From: Chitinophaga terrae (ex Kim and Jung 2007) | GTDB lineage: Bacteria; Bacteroidota; Bacteroidia; Chitinophagales; Chitinophagaceae | Reading direction: 5' to 3' | NCBI RefSeq assembly: GCF_900107795.1 | Contig: NZ_FNRL01000014.1 | Location: 62,001 to 126,000 of the forward strand | DNA length: 64,000 nucleotides | Shown here: positions 8,074-16,063 of the stretch, one piece after another | Layout of the letters: the number at the start of each line of letters is the position of its first letter | Position numbering within the stretch: position 1 is the stretch's first letter | Notes under the pieces: model-generated | What the model saw: the letters and a program-made list of their open reading frames with translations, nothing else | Told to the model about the DNA's origin: nothing | Database searches by the model: none | Translations under genes and position numbers: made by a program

Positions 8074-8988
8074 TTACTTAAGGTTGGCTTCCCTGAATAC
8101 TACATTCAATCTCGCAGGGAATAGACGGAACTGTTTAACAACAAGTTGTCCTTCATAACTGCCGAGGAAAGTTGCAAATCCTGTGCCCAAGCCGTGATAA
8201 GGCTCTTTCAGGCAAAAATAGAAGCCACGTTTTAATGGATAAGAACCAATGCCAATATAGGCCTGATAAGGTTTCACAAAGTCAGAACCATAATCGGCCC
8301 TTAACCGCACTACCGATACCTTCTCAGTAAATGCGATGGATAAAGAATCGTTAGGATCTGAGATCCAGCTGACTCCTATTACCCCGATCGCATCTTTGTT
8401 CTTAGACACATAGTCCACCACCTCAGGATTTGTTTTGGCAGCCATGGTATTGGCCGGCAAAGGTTTACCCTTATTGATGGAGTCCATGATATAACGCACG
8501 GTGCTTGAGTTGGCATTATCAAACACCAGTTGCCATTTTCTCTGCGTATCTGTACCAGCCATGATCCCTCTCACCTGGTCCATTGTTAAGATAGAATCCG
8601 GATTTGCTTTGTTCACTATTAATGCTAAAGCATCCCAGGCTAACAATAAACTATTGGGTGTGACAGTAGATTTTTTAATATAATCACGTTCCTCCTGATT
8701 GAGATCACGAGTCACAATAATCATTCTGGCACTATCGTTTAAAAGATCTTTAAAACACTCTGCTTCCGGTTTGTAAGACGGAATAATGTGCGCCTTCGGA
8801 TACAATGATTCAAAAACCTTGATCTCTGAATCTATCAGCGGTTTATAGGTTTCATCAACGCTGATGCGAATTGTTCCTTCAGTTGCTGTATCTAATTTCT
8901 TAGCATTAGGATTGGTACCACAAGCGGCGAACAACAAAGTAATTGCTGCTAAATATACAGCATTCATCTTACTAAAAGTGAAAAACAT
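8074..8988 (-). CDS. PstS-like substrate-binding lipoprotein
   Basis: A 304-aa lipoprotein with lipobox LLFAACG (Cys23) and the fold signature of phosphate/PstS-type periplasmic binding proteins. Examples are a VTRDLNQEERDYIKK region and a VIGVSWISDPNDS segment typical of PBP-like domains. The start at 8988 is supported by an unusually strong ribosome binding site (GAGGAG, 4 nt upstream). No ABC permease or ATPase genes adjoin it, so it may not serve phosphate import. It probably forms an operon with the TPR gene downstream and the 80-aa membrane protein upstream. Confidence 0.83.
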   Translation of the reverse strand: MFFTFSKMNAVYLAAITLLFAACGTNPNAKKLDTATEGTIRISVDETYKPLIDSEIKVFESLYPKAHIIPSYKPEAECFKDLLNDSARMIIVTRDLNQEERDYIKKSTVTPNSLLLAWDALALIVNKANPDSILTMDQVRGIMAGTDTQRKWQLVFDNANSSTVRYIMDSINKGKPLPANTMAAKTNPEVVDYVSKNKDAIGVIGVSWISDPNDSLSIAFTEKVSVVRLRADYGSDFVKPYQAYIGIGSYPLKRGFYFCLKEPYHGLGTGFATFLGSYEGQLVVKQFRLFPARLNVVFREANLK

Positions 8989-8999
8989 ATAGCTCCTCT

Positions 9000-9242
9000 T
9001 TAGTTCCTGTGAAAAAAAATTTTTCTGACACCGTTGACTACTCTAAAGAGGCCGTAAATTAATAAAACCACTCCTACTATCAACATGGCTGTGTGAGATA
9101 TGCGGAATTGCCCCAATCCCAGTTTCTCTGCAAATAGCGCATATAAACCAAAGAGAATAAATAATACTCCCCTTACCACTTCGCTGATAGGCCGATACCT
9201 ATTCTCCCTTCTGCTATACGTGTGTTCGTCGTGTGTTTCCAT
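9000..9242 (-). CDS. Small membrane protein
   Basis: An 80-aa protein with two predicted membrane helices (about residues 24-40 and 50-68) after a charged N-terminus (METHDEHTYSRREN). The frame extends to a TTG at 9263, but the ATG at 9242 is the more natural start. The stop codon lies 11 nt before the strong ribosome binding site and start of the PstS-like gene, so the two are probably co-transcribed. No known function. Confidence 0.7.
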   Translation of the reverse strand: METHDEHTYSRRENRYRPISEVVRGVLFILFGLYALFAEKLGLGQFRISHTAMLIVGVVLLIYGLFRVVNGVRKIFFHRN

Positions 9243-9423
9243 TGTTAAATTACAATTATACAAAAAAAATATTTTTAATCTGGAAATGTGATTTTTAGAA
9301 GAATGTTAAAAAAGTACGGCAAAACCATGTCTTTTTCCGCCACCAGACGCAATTTGAGGTATTTTTTCAACATTGTCGAAAAATTTCATTCGCAACTGCA
9401 GCATTTTGACATATTTGCATTTA

Positions 9424-9450
9424 ACATGCCATTTACCGGTAAATCCATGT
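9424..9450. promoter_or_regulatory. Palindrome, possible operator
   Basis: A 14-bp perfect palindrome ATTTACCGGTAAAT (9431-9444) is extended on both sides by ACATG / CATGT after a 1-2 nt spacer. Its place in a divergent intergenic region suits a regulator binding site; the regulator is unknown. Confidence 0.35.
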
Positions 9451-9549
9451 TAATTTCCAAAAGGGGAGAAACAGGCCGGTTATGAACACTCTTCGTAGTT
9501 TATCAACACTATAAAGATGCAAAGGGGTGCAGATTTCCATAATATCTTG

Positions 9550-9557
9550 TAGGTTTG
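9550..9557 (+). promoter_or_regulatory. -7 element for phosphatase-hisS
   Basis: TAGGTTTG matches TAnnTTTG and lies 26 nt upstream of the phosphatase ATG. No good -33 TTTG is seen at 19 nt. Confidence 0.5.
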
Positions 9558-9583
9558 CGCCCGGATTCAAATATACCTGACAC

Positions 9584-10018
9584 ATGAAAATTTTGATGGT
9601 CTGCCTGGGTAACATCTGCCGCTCTCCCCTCGCGGAAGGCATTATGAGGCACCTGGCCGAAGAAAAGGGATTAGATTGGGTGATCGACTCTGCCGGCACC
9701 GGCAACTGGCACGTTGGCCAGGCCCCCGACCACAGGGCGATTAAAGAAGCCAGGAAGAACGGCGTAGACATCAGCAGCCTCAGAGGCCGGCAGTTCCAAC
9801 CTTCCGATTTTGACGCCTTTGATAAAATCCTGGTAATGGACCGTAATAATTACAGGGATGTCATCCGCCAGGCCCGGAATGAAGCCGATAAAGCTAAAGT
9901 AGCCTTCCTGCTGCCCCAGGACCAGGAAGTACCGGATCCATGGTTCGACGACGCTTTATTTGCACCTGTATACAAACTGATCTATAACGCCTGCAAAGAG
10001 ATTGCAGACAAAAAATAA
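9584..10018 (+). CDS. Low-molecular-weight protein-tyrosine phosphatase
   Basis: A 144-aa cytoplasmic phosphatase. The P-loop CLGNICRS holds the nucleophile Cys7 and Arg13, and the general acid is Asp118 in the DPW motif. Length is normal. It hydrolyses phosphotyrosine in proteins, often tyrosine kinases of polysaccharide export, but none is nearby. It is followed after 21 nt by hisS, so the two probably form an operon. Confidence 0.95.
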   Translation: MKILMVCLGNICRSPLAEGIMRHLAEEKGLDWVIDSAGTGNWHVGQAPDHRAIKEARKNGVDISSLRGRQFQPSDFDAFDKILVMDRNNYRDVIRQARNEADKAKVAFLLPQDQEVPDPWFDDALFAPVYKLIYNACKEIADKK

Positions 10019-10039
10019 AAAAAGCATAAAATTGTCGAA

Positions 10040-11389
10040 ATGATAAAGCCCAGCATTCCCAAAGGCACACGTGATTTTGGCCCTGTAGTGGTTAGAAAAC
10101 GGAATTATATCTTTCAAACCATTCGTGAAACTTTCGAAGTATTTGGTTTCCAACCACTTGAAACTCCAGCCATGGAGAACCTGAGTACCCTTACCGGTAA
10201 ATACGGGGAAGAAGGCGATAAACTCATATTCAGAATACTGGATAACGGCGAGATCTTCGACCGCGCCCGTGAAGCAAAAGATAACCGCGAACTGGTGAAC
10301 AGCATCACAGAAAAAGCCCTCAGGTACGATCTTACCATCCCCTTTGCCCGTTACGTGGTGATGAACCAACACGAACTGGCACTGCCTTTTAAACGCTACC
10401 AGATGCAACCTGTCTGGAGGGGCGACAGACCCGCAAAAGGCCGGTACCGGGAATTTTATCAATGCGACGCCGATGTGGTAGGCAGCAATTCCCTGCTTAA
10501 CGAAGTAGAACTCCTCCTCATCTACGATACTGTTTTCACCAAATTGGGCATGCAAGGCTATGAATTGCGTATCAACAACCGTAAAATATTAGCGGCACTT
10601 GCTGATTTAGTAGGAAAACCCGAATTATTGACAGATATCACCATTTCAATTGACAAACTGGACAAGATCGGTATAGACGGCGTTCGGAAAGAGTTGCAGG
10701 AAAGAGGGCTGACAGAAGGAGATATTAAAATAATTGAGAACTTCCTCAATATCAAAGGCGATAACCAATCCGTTCTTGAGCAACTCCGCGAACTCTTCGC
10801 CGACTCGGCCACCGGCCTGAGAGGGATAGAGGAACTTGATTTCGTGCTCGATTCTGAGTATACTTCGTACAATACCACCCCAATTCTCGATCTTACCCTG
10901 GCCAGGGGTCTGAACTATTACACCGGCCTGATCGTGGAAGTAAAAGCGCCGGCAACCGTGAAAATGGGCAGCATCGGCGGAGGAGGAAGATACGACGACC
11001 TCACCGGCCTGTTTGGTCTTCCGGGCATCTCAGGCGTCGGTATTTCTTTCGGGGTAGACCGTATTTACGATGTGCTGGAAGAATTAAACCTTTTCCCTGA
11101 AACCGCCCAGCAATCCACCCGCGTATTGTTCCTGAACCTGGGACTAGATAGTTCTATAAAGGCTTTTAGTTACGTAATGCAGCTGCGGCAGAAAGGTATT
11201 CCGGCAGAACTCTACCACGAAAGCAGCAAAATGGATAAACAAATGAAATATGCTGATAAACGCAGCATCCCGTTTGTGGCCATCCTGGGCGAATCCGAAC
11301 TGGCGGAGAACAGCATCAGCATTAAAGACCTTAAAAACGGCAAACAGGAGAAGATCAGCCTGGATGCGCTACTGCACTACGCTTTTTAG
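10040..11389 (+). CDS. hisS: Histidyl-tRNA synthetase
   Basis: A 449-aa class II aminoacyl-tRNA synthetase that charges tRNA-His. It has the N-terminal IPKGTRDFGP motif, class II motif 2 (KRYQMQPVWRGDRPAKGRYR), the His-specific LTLARGLNYYTG segment and a C-terminal anticodon-binding domain. It is complete. Its stop codon is 12 nt before the left arm of a large inverted-repeat element that separates it from the convergent dsbD. Confidence 0.97.
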   Translation: MIKPSIPKGTRDFGPVVVRKRNYIFQTIRETFEVFGFQPLETPAMENLSTLTGKYGEEGDKLIFRILDNGEIFDRAREAKDNRELVNSITEKALRYDLTIPFARYVVMNQHELALPFKRYQMQPVWRGDRPAKGRYREFYQCDADVVGSNSLLNEVELLLIYDTVFTKLGMQGYELRINNRKILAALADLVGKPELLTDITISIDKLDKIGIDGVRKELQERGLTEGDIKIIENFLNIKGDNQSVLEQLRELFADSATGLRGIEELDFVLDSEYTSYNTTPILDLTLARGLNYYTGLIVEVKAPATVKMGSIGGGGRYDDLTGLFGLPGISGVGISFGVDRIYDVLEELNLFPETAQQSTRVLFLNLGLDSSIKAFSYVMQLRQKGIPAELYHESSKMDKQMKYADKRSIPFVAILGESELAENSISIKDLKNGKQEKISLDALLHYAF

Positions 11390-11401
11390 ATTGCACGCAG
11401 A

Positions 11402-11595
11402 GGGTTCACGCAGAGAGGCATAAGAAGCAAAGCCCGCAAAGAAATTTTTTAAGAAGAATTAAGATTATTAAGAAAATAATAAGAAAGCAAAGGGAGCGAT
11501 AATGTTATATAACATATTCGCTCCCTTTGCTTTCTTATTTCACTTAAAAAAAATCCTTTGCGGGCTTTGCTTCTTATGCCTCTCTGCGTGAACCC
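11402..11595. repeat. Nested inverted-repeat element between hisS and dsbD
   Basis: Perfect 40-nt inverted arms (11402-11441 and 11556-11595) surround a second, inner palindrome of about 60 nt (roughly 11489-11549) centred on ATGTTATATAACAT. The arms contain AAGAAGCAAAG and CGCAAAG units shared with the arms of the GxxExxY cassette. There is no gene inside. The right arm overlaps the dsbD stop codon by 1 nt and the left arm begins 12 nt after the hisS stop. It probably also acts as a two-way terminator. Confidence 0.85.
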
Positions 11596-13601
11596 TACTT
11601 GAGTTTTTTGAAGGCTTCCAGGCCGCATTTAAGCCATTCGGCGTATTCGTGGGCGTTTGGTGTGTAGCCAACAGGATGGGTCAGTAATTTTTCGTCAGGG
11701 CTTATTAATACGTAATAAGGCTGGGAGTTGTTACTGAAATTCTCTGTTTGCATGGTAGCGTATTTATCGCCGATAGTTTTGATCTCTTTCTTGAAACCAT
11801 TGCCGGTAGTGAACAGGAATTGCTCATTTTCAGGCAGCAGTTTCCGGTCATCTACATACAAAGACACCAGGATATATTCTTTCTCGATCAAAGTTTTAAC
11901 TTCTTCAGTAGGCCAAACATTTTCTTCCATCTTACGACAGTTAACGCAGGCCCATCCTGTAAAGTCGATCAGGATCGGTTTGTTTTGTTCCTTAGCCATT
12001 TTCAGCGCTTTCTCGTAGTCGTTCACCACGTTTGCTTCCACACCTTTAGCGGCATCCGTTCCGTAGATGCTGTAGTGCAAAGGCGGAGGAAAACCGCTGA
12101 TCAGCGCCCTGTTAGCATATTTGGTGTTGGTAACGCCCGGCACCAGGTAAAGGGTGAATGCCAGGAAAAACAGCGCCAGCCCGATCCTTCCCTTACTCAG
12201 TTTCTTGATAGGGGAATCGTGCGGGAAACGCAGTATACCAAAGAGATACAGCGTGATGCAGATACCGATGATGATCCATACAGCAAAGAAAACTTCTCTC
12301 TTCAGGATACCCCAGTGCATAACCAGGTCGGCGTTTGACAAGAATTTCATTGCCATCGCCAGTTCCAGGAAGCCTAATACTACTTTCACTGAAGTGAGCC
12401 AGCCGCCTGATTTAGGCAGGGAATTCAGCCATCCTGGGAAAAGGGCAAAAATAGCGAATGGTAATGCCAGCGCGAAACCGAAACCGGCCATACCAACTGT
12501 TAACTGTATGGCGCCGCCATTGGTCGACAGCGATCCTGCCAGCAGGGATCCGAGAATAGGACCAGTACAGGAGAAGGACACTAACGCCAGCGTGAGGGCC
12601 ATAAAGAAGATACCTACCAGGCCGCTTACACTGCTCTTCGAATCCACGCTGTTGGCCAATCCTGCAGGGAGGGTTATTTCAAACAACCCGAAGAAGGATA
12701 AAGCGAATACAATGAAGATGGCAAAGAAGATAAGGTTCAGCCATACGTTGGTAGAAATATTATTAAGGATTTCCGGGTTGATCGAATCCAGGAAATGGAA
12801 AGGCAAACTTAATAATACGTAGATAAGGAAGATAAAGAAGCCGTAAAGAATAGCGTTTGCTACTCCTTTCTTACGGTCTTTGGATTGCTTCGTAAAGAAT
12901 GATACCGTTAACGGGATCATTGGGAATACGCACGGAGTGAATAAAGCGATAAAACCGCCCAGCATACCGAGGATGAACAGACCCCAGAGGCTTTGTTTTT
13001 TATCGTCCTGCGTACCGCTGCTGGTACCGCAATCATTTACCGGGTGTTTAAGATCGATAGACGATCTTTTAAGAGACTGAGCCTGGTCGGAAGATTCCTG
13101 CAATCCGGCTGCTACGCTGGCCAGGTTACCTGAATTATCCGGCTGGAATTTGAAGGCTTCTTCTTCCGGCCCAACCACTTCATCGCCTTTCAGGGCCATG
13201 TAGTTCACGCTTCCCTTTAAAGCGCCGGTCAGCGGAGCTGTCAGCTCTACTGTAACTTCCAGGTCTACCGTGTTCCGGAAAAACCTGATCTCAAGGTTAT
13301 CGAAAAGCGCTTCTTTTCTTTGCTCCAGGTTCCCGGTTTCCTTAATGCCGGTAATATGAGCCACAGCGGCTGAGGCGCTGTCTAACACTACGCGGGTGTT
13401 GGGATCGTCGTCGCTCATGGTAGTGGAAAAAAGCACCCAGTCTTTATCTACGGCTCCCTTAAGATGTAAAATGTATTCTTTATCAGTTTTCTTTTCAGCG
13501 GAGAACTGCCATTTCACAGGCTTTGGGCTGTTGTCTGTTGCCTGTGCAGATACGGTAAAGCAGGCAAAGACGGCTATTATAAAAGAAAGCAAATGCTTCA
13601 T
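11595..13601 (-). CDS. dsbD: Thiol:disulfide interchange protein DsbD-like
   Basis: A 668-aa inner-membrane electron conduit that carries reducing power from cytoplasmic thioredoxin to the periplasm. It has a signal peptide, an N-terminal DsbD-alpha-like domain (about 25-160) and a membrane domain of about eight helices. The membrane cysteines are Cys224 (FTPC) and Cys345 (SFSCTG), and the C-terminal thioredoxin domain has a CVNC motif at 552-555. The N-terminal domain lacks the usual catalytic cysteine pair: its loop reads YMALKGDEVVGPE. The next gene upstream encodes a stand-alone copy of that domain with the cysteines intact. The 3' end abuts an inverted-repeat element. Confidence 0.92.
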   Translation of the reverse strand: MKHLLSFIIAVFACFTVSAQATDNSPKPVKWQFSAEKKTDKEYILHLKGAVDKDWVLFSTTMSDDDPNTRVVLDSASAAVAHITGIKETGNLEQRKEALFDNLEIRFFRNTVDLEVTVELTAPLTGALKGSVNYMALKGDEVVGPEEEAFKFQPDNSGNLASVAAGLQESSDQAQSLKRSSIDLKHPVNDCGTSSGTQDDKKQSLWGLFILGMLGGFIALFTPCVFPMIPLTVSFFTKQSKDRKKGVANAILYGFFIFLIYVLLSLPFHFLDSINPEILNNISTNVWLNLIFFAIFIVFALSFFGLFEITLPAGLANSVDSKSSVSGLVGIFFMALTLALVSFSCTGPILGSLLAGSLSTNGGAIQLTVGMAGFGFALALPFAIFALFPGWLNSLPKSGGWLTSVKVVLGFLELAMAMKFLSNADLVMHWGILKREVFFAVWIIIGICITLYLFGILRFPHDSPIKKLSKGRIGLALFFLAFTLYLVPGVTNTKYANRALISGFPPPLHYSIYGTDAAKGVEANVVNDYEKALKMAKEQNKPILIDFTGWACVNCRKMEENVWPTEEVKTLIEKEYILVSLYVDDRKLLPENEQFLFTTGNGFKKEIKTIGDKYATMQTENFSNNSQPYYVLISPDEKLLTHPVGYTPNAHEYAEWLKCGLEAFKKLK

Positions 13602-13642
13602 AAAGTCAATAGGCTTTAAATAATATCATGAAGAGTAAAAGA

Positions 13643-13674
13643 GAAACGAGTTCCTGTCGGGAGGAACTCGTTTC
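13643..13674 (-). terminator. Hairpin between dsbD and the DsbD-alpha-like gene
   Basis: A 13-bp perfect stem (GAAACGAGTTCCT / AGGAACTCGTTTC) with a 6-nt loop, 34 nt past the stop of the upstream gene. It is probably a terminator or attenuator, so dsbD may be partly uncoupled from the gene before it. Confidence 0.7.
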
Positions 13675-13707
13675 TACCATTATCGTTATTTTGCTGCGGA
13701 TTCAAAA

Positions 13708-14163
13708 TTACTTTCCTCCTACGCTCACCGCAAACTCTACTTCTTTTGGAGGTAAGCATTGGTGATCGTCGCAAACCATGAATTCAACGGAACCTTTCAC
13801 CTTCGTAGCTGCTTTCCCTTTTACAGTCACTTTTTGTACGAAATCAACTGTTGATTCGTAGTATTTCAGTTCAGAATTGAAGTTTTTGTCGAAGTTCTTA
13901 TGCAGTTTACCTACTTCTTCCACTTTACCCTGCGTTACGACCAGGGGATTTTTAGTGAATTTAAACGAGGTAGGAACAGGTCCTTCTCCAGCCTCCTGGG
14001 CGTACAGATGCCATCCTTTATCGATGGTAGCAGTGGCATGCACTTCGTAGGTGGTGGCATTCACTTTCTTAGCAGTAAAGCTCCATTTTACCGGATTCTC
14101 TATCTGCGCACTTGCCAGGATAGGCAGAGCGAACAAAGCCAGCGCGGTTAATAATCTTTTCAT
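13708..14163 (-). CDS. Stand-alone DsbD-alpha (N-terminal) domain protein
   Basis: A 151-aa periplasmic protein with a signal peptide (about 1-20, ending LASAQ) and one immunoglobulin-like domain of the DsbD N-terminal type. It keeps the pair Cys131 and Cys136 (VCDDHQCLPP), at the position of the catalytic pair in the DsbD alpha domain. The neighbouring DsbD lacks that pair. It may therefore be the soluble partner that accepts electrons from DsbD, which is inference from sequence and position. Confidence 0.85.
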   Translation of the reverse strand: MKRLLTALALFALPILASAQIENPVKWSFTAKKVNATTYEVHATATIDKGWHLYAQEAGEGPVPTSFKFTKNPLVVTQGKVEEVGKLHKNFDKNFNSELKYYESTVDFVQKVTVKGKAATKVKGSVEFMVCDDHQCLPPKEVEFAVSVGGK

Positions 14164-14199
14164 ACTTTTCTTTTTTAATTGGTTGGTTGATTTAATCTA

Positions 14200-14892
14200 T
14201 TAATTGTTATTAATAAGACTTTGCAGTATCAGCTGTCCATCCGTATTTCCCAGGGCTGTGCTGGTAGCACGTTCAGGGTGAGGCATCATACCAAACACGT
14301 TTCTTTGTTTGTTGCAGATACCTGCGATGTTATGGATGGCGCCGTTAGGGTTAGCAGGTTCAATAATATTGCCAAACTCATCGCAATAGCGGAAGAGGAT
14401 CTGGTTGTTATTGAAAAGTTCTTCCAGGGTGGCATCGTCGGCATAATAACGGCCTTCGCCATGCGCAACCGGGATCATCAACGGACGGCCTACTACATCC
14501 TTTGTCAGGGAAGCAGAAGTGTTTTCGCTTTTCAGGTAAACATTTTTGCAGATAAATTGCTGGTGGCGGTTCTGTAATAATACGCCCGGTAACAGACCGG
14601 CTTCGCACAGCACCTGGAATCCATTACATACACCTATCACCCTGCCGCCTTTATTGGCAAATTCTATAACGCTTTGCATCATTGGGCTAAACCTGGCAAT
14701 AGCGCCGCAACGCAGGTAATCGCCATATGAAAATCCTCCCGGCAATACAATACAGTCGGTTGTGCTAAATGCGCTCAGGTCTTTGTCCTTATGCCAGAGT
14801 TCTATTACTTCCTGCCCCAGATCATTGCGCAGGGAATCAATCATATCATGATCACAATTAGAACCGGGAAAGGTGACAACGCCAAATTTCAT
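14200..14892 (-). CDS. purQ: Phosphoribosylformylglycinamidine synthase glutaminase subunit
   Basis: A 230-aa class I glutamine amidotransferase that supplies ammonia for the fourth step of purine synthesis. The nucleophile elbow GVCNGFQ and the C-terminal PHPER motif with its His-Glu pair are present. A separate purQ implies the small three-part (PurL-PurQ-PurS) enzyme, but the partner genes are not in the window. The DsbD-alpha-like gene follows after 36 nt. Confidence 0.95.
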   Translation of the reverse strand: MKFGVVTFPGSNCDHDMIDSLRNDLGQEVIELWHKDKDLSAFSTTDCIVLPGGFSYGDYLRCGAIARFSPMMQSVIEFANKGGRVIGVCNGFQVLCEAGLLPGVLLQNRHQQFICKNVYLKSENTSASLTKDVVGRPLMIPVAHGEGRYYADDATLEELFNNNQILFRYCDEFGNIIEPANPNGAIHNIAGICNKQRNVFGMMPHPERATSTALGNTDGQLILQSLINNN

Positions 14893-14964
14893 CTGAAAAT
14901 GTTTTGTTTATGTGTGTAAATAATGCTTTAAATTGATCTTTTCCCGCATATTTGACAAGCCCGA

Positions 14965-14972
14965 CAAAGCTA
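14965..14972 (-). promoter_or_regulatory. -7 element for purQ
   Basis: TAGCTTTG on the minus strand fits TAnnTTTG. A TTTG lies only 11 nt further up, so the -33 match is poor. The leader would be about 65 nt. Confidence 0.45.
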
Positions 14973-15070
14973 CGGGGAAAGGACAAAATTACTTAGCCGT
15001 TCGCAATTTTCCAGTGCCGTTTGTCCTGTTTTAACAATTTACTGGTAATCAGCAGGTTAAAAAAGGAGTA

Positions 15071-16048
15071 TCAGCTGAAATATTGCATAATAATTACATA
15101 TGCAAGTGCAATAAAATGAATTATGTTGGCAAATGTATCGCTGGTGATCGACCAGAACACGTTTCCTGCAAACATACTCAGCGGCAATACTGCCAATACC
15201 CAGTAAGCAGGTGAAAAATGAATATTGAAGAACGGGACCAATATGGCTACCAGTACGTAAATGATCAATGCCGCCCATATCTTTCTGCCCTGGATCAGCA
15301 TCTTCTTCAAAGGTCTTTGCAACAACAGCCATCCTACCACGAAAAAGAATATGCAGGCGATCATCGCCCCCCACACCTTATAATCGGTTATCAGGGGCAG
15401 GGAAAAGCCTATGTTCGGGATCTTTATCAACAACGCTGTCTGGTTGGTAAGGAACAGGTAAGTGCCCATAAGATAGAGAGGACAGATCAGTCCCAGTATG
15501 GCAATGATCCATTCGGCCAGCCTGAACGCCCTCATGATCAGCATAGAGATCAGCAGCAACAGGCAGAAGATCACGGCAGGGAAATAGATCAACCCGCAGA
15601 TGCCCAGGGCAAATCCGATATTAAATACCACATCCCTGGCTGAAGTTCGTGTATAGAGTTCAGTTATACTGGAAAATACCCATAACATGATCAGGTTTAC
15701 CAGCAAGGCCGGAGAAAATATGTTCCAGCTTCCCAACATGGAAGTAAAGAGCAGGTAACACATAGCCGGCAGGTAGGTAGGCTTTGAAAACAGGCGATGG
15801 TGATTCACGATCCGGGTGAAGAACAGCGATTGCAACAACAGTAGCGACACTGCCAGGAAGGTGAAGAAAAGAGGGCTTGGCCCTACCACTGATTGCAGCC
15901 ATTGTACCAACAGGTGATATAACAGACCTTCCGATCCATCTGCCAGGAAGGTAGATGGATGCAGGAGATAAAAAAACTTAACCAGCAGCGTGTATAATAA
16001 CAGCAGCAATACCGTTAACGGATTGCCTGAACGAAAAAAGCGTATCAC
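15071..16048 (-). CDS. Polytopic membrane protein (DUF6427-like)
   Basis: A 325-aa very hydrophobic protein with about eight to ten membrane helices and no catalytic motif that I recognise. It resembles the Bacteroidota-restricted DUF6427 family in length, start (MIRFFRSGNP) and pattern. It lies 15 nt downstream of the secreted 509-aa protein gene and is probably in one operon with it. Function unknown. Confidence 0.75.
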   Translation of the reverse strand: MIRFFRSGNPLTVLLLLLYTLLVKFFYLLHPSTFLADGSEGLLYHLLVQWLQSVVGPSPLFFTFLAVSLLLLQSLFFTRIVNHHRLFSKPTYLPAMCYLLFTSMLGSWNIFSPALLVNLIMLWVFSSITELYTRTSARDVVFNIGFALGICGLIYFPAVIFCLLLLISMLIMRAFRLAEWIIAILGLICPLYLMGTYLFLTNQTALLIKIPNIGFSLPLITDYKVWGAMIACIFFFVVGWLLLQRPLKKMLIQGRKIWAALIIYVLVAILVPFFNIHFSPAYWVLAVLPLSMFAGNVFWSITSDTFANIIHFIALAYVIIMQYFS

Positions 16049-16063
16049 AGTGCAAAGGTGTGA

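Larger units (their letters stand above)
9264..9583. other. Divergent intergenic region
   Basis: 320 bp between two divergent genes. It holds a near-perfect palindrome at 9424-9450 and a -7 element for the phosphatase gene. The 65-codon plus-strand frame here has no family features and no ribosome binding site, so I do not call it a gene. Confidence 0.6.

Noticed and set aside
9288-9485. 65-codon plus-strand frame
   Set aside because: No ribosome binding site or domain, and it covers a palindrome that is more likely regulatory.
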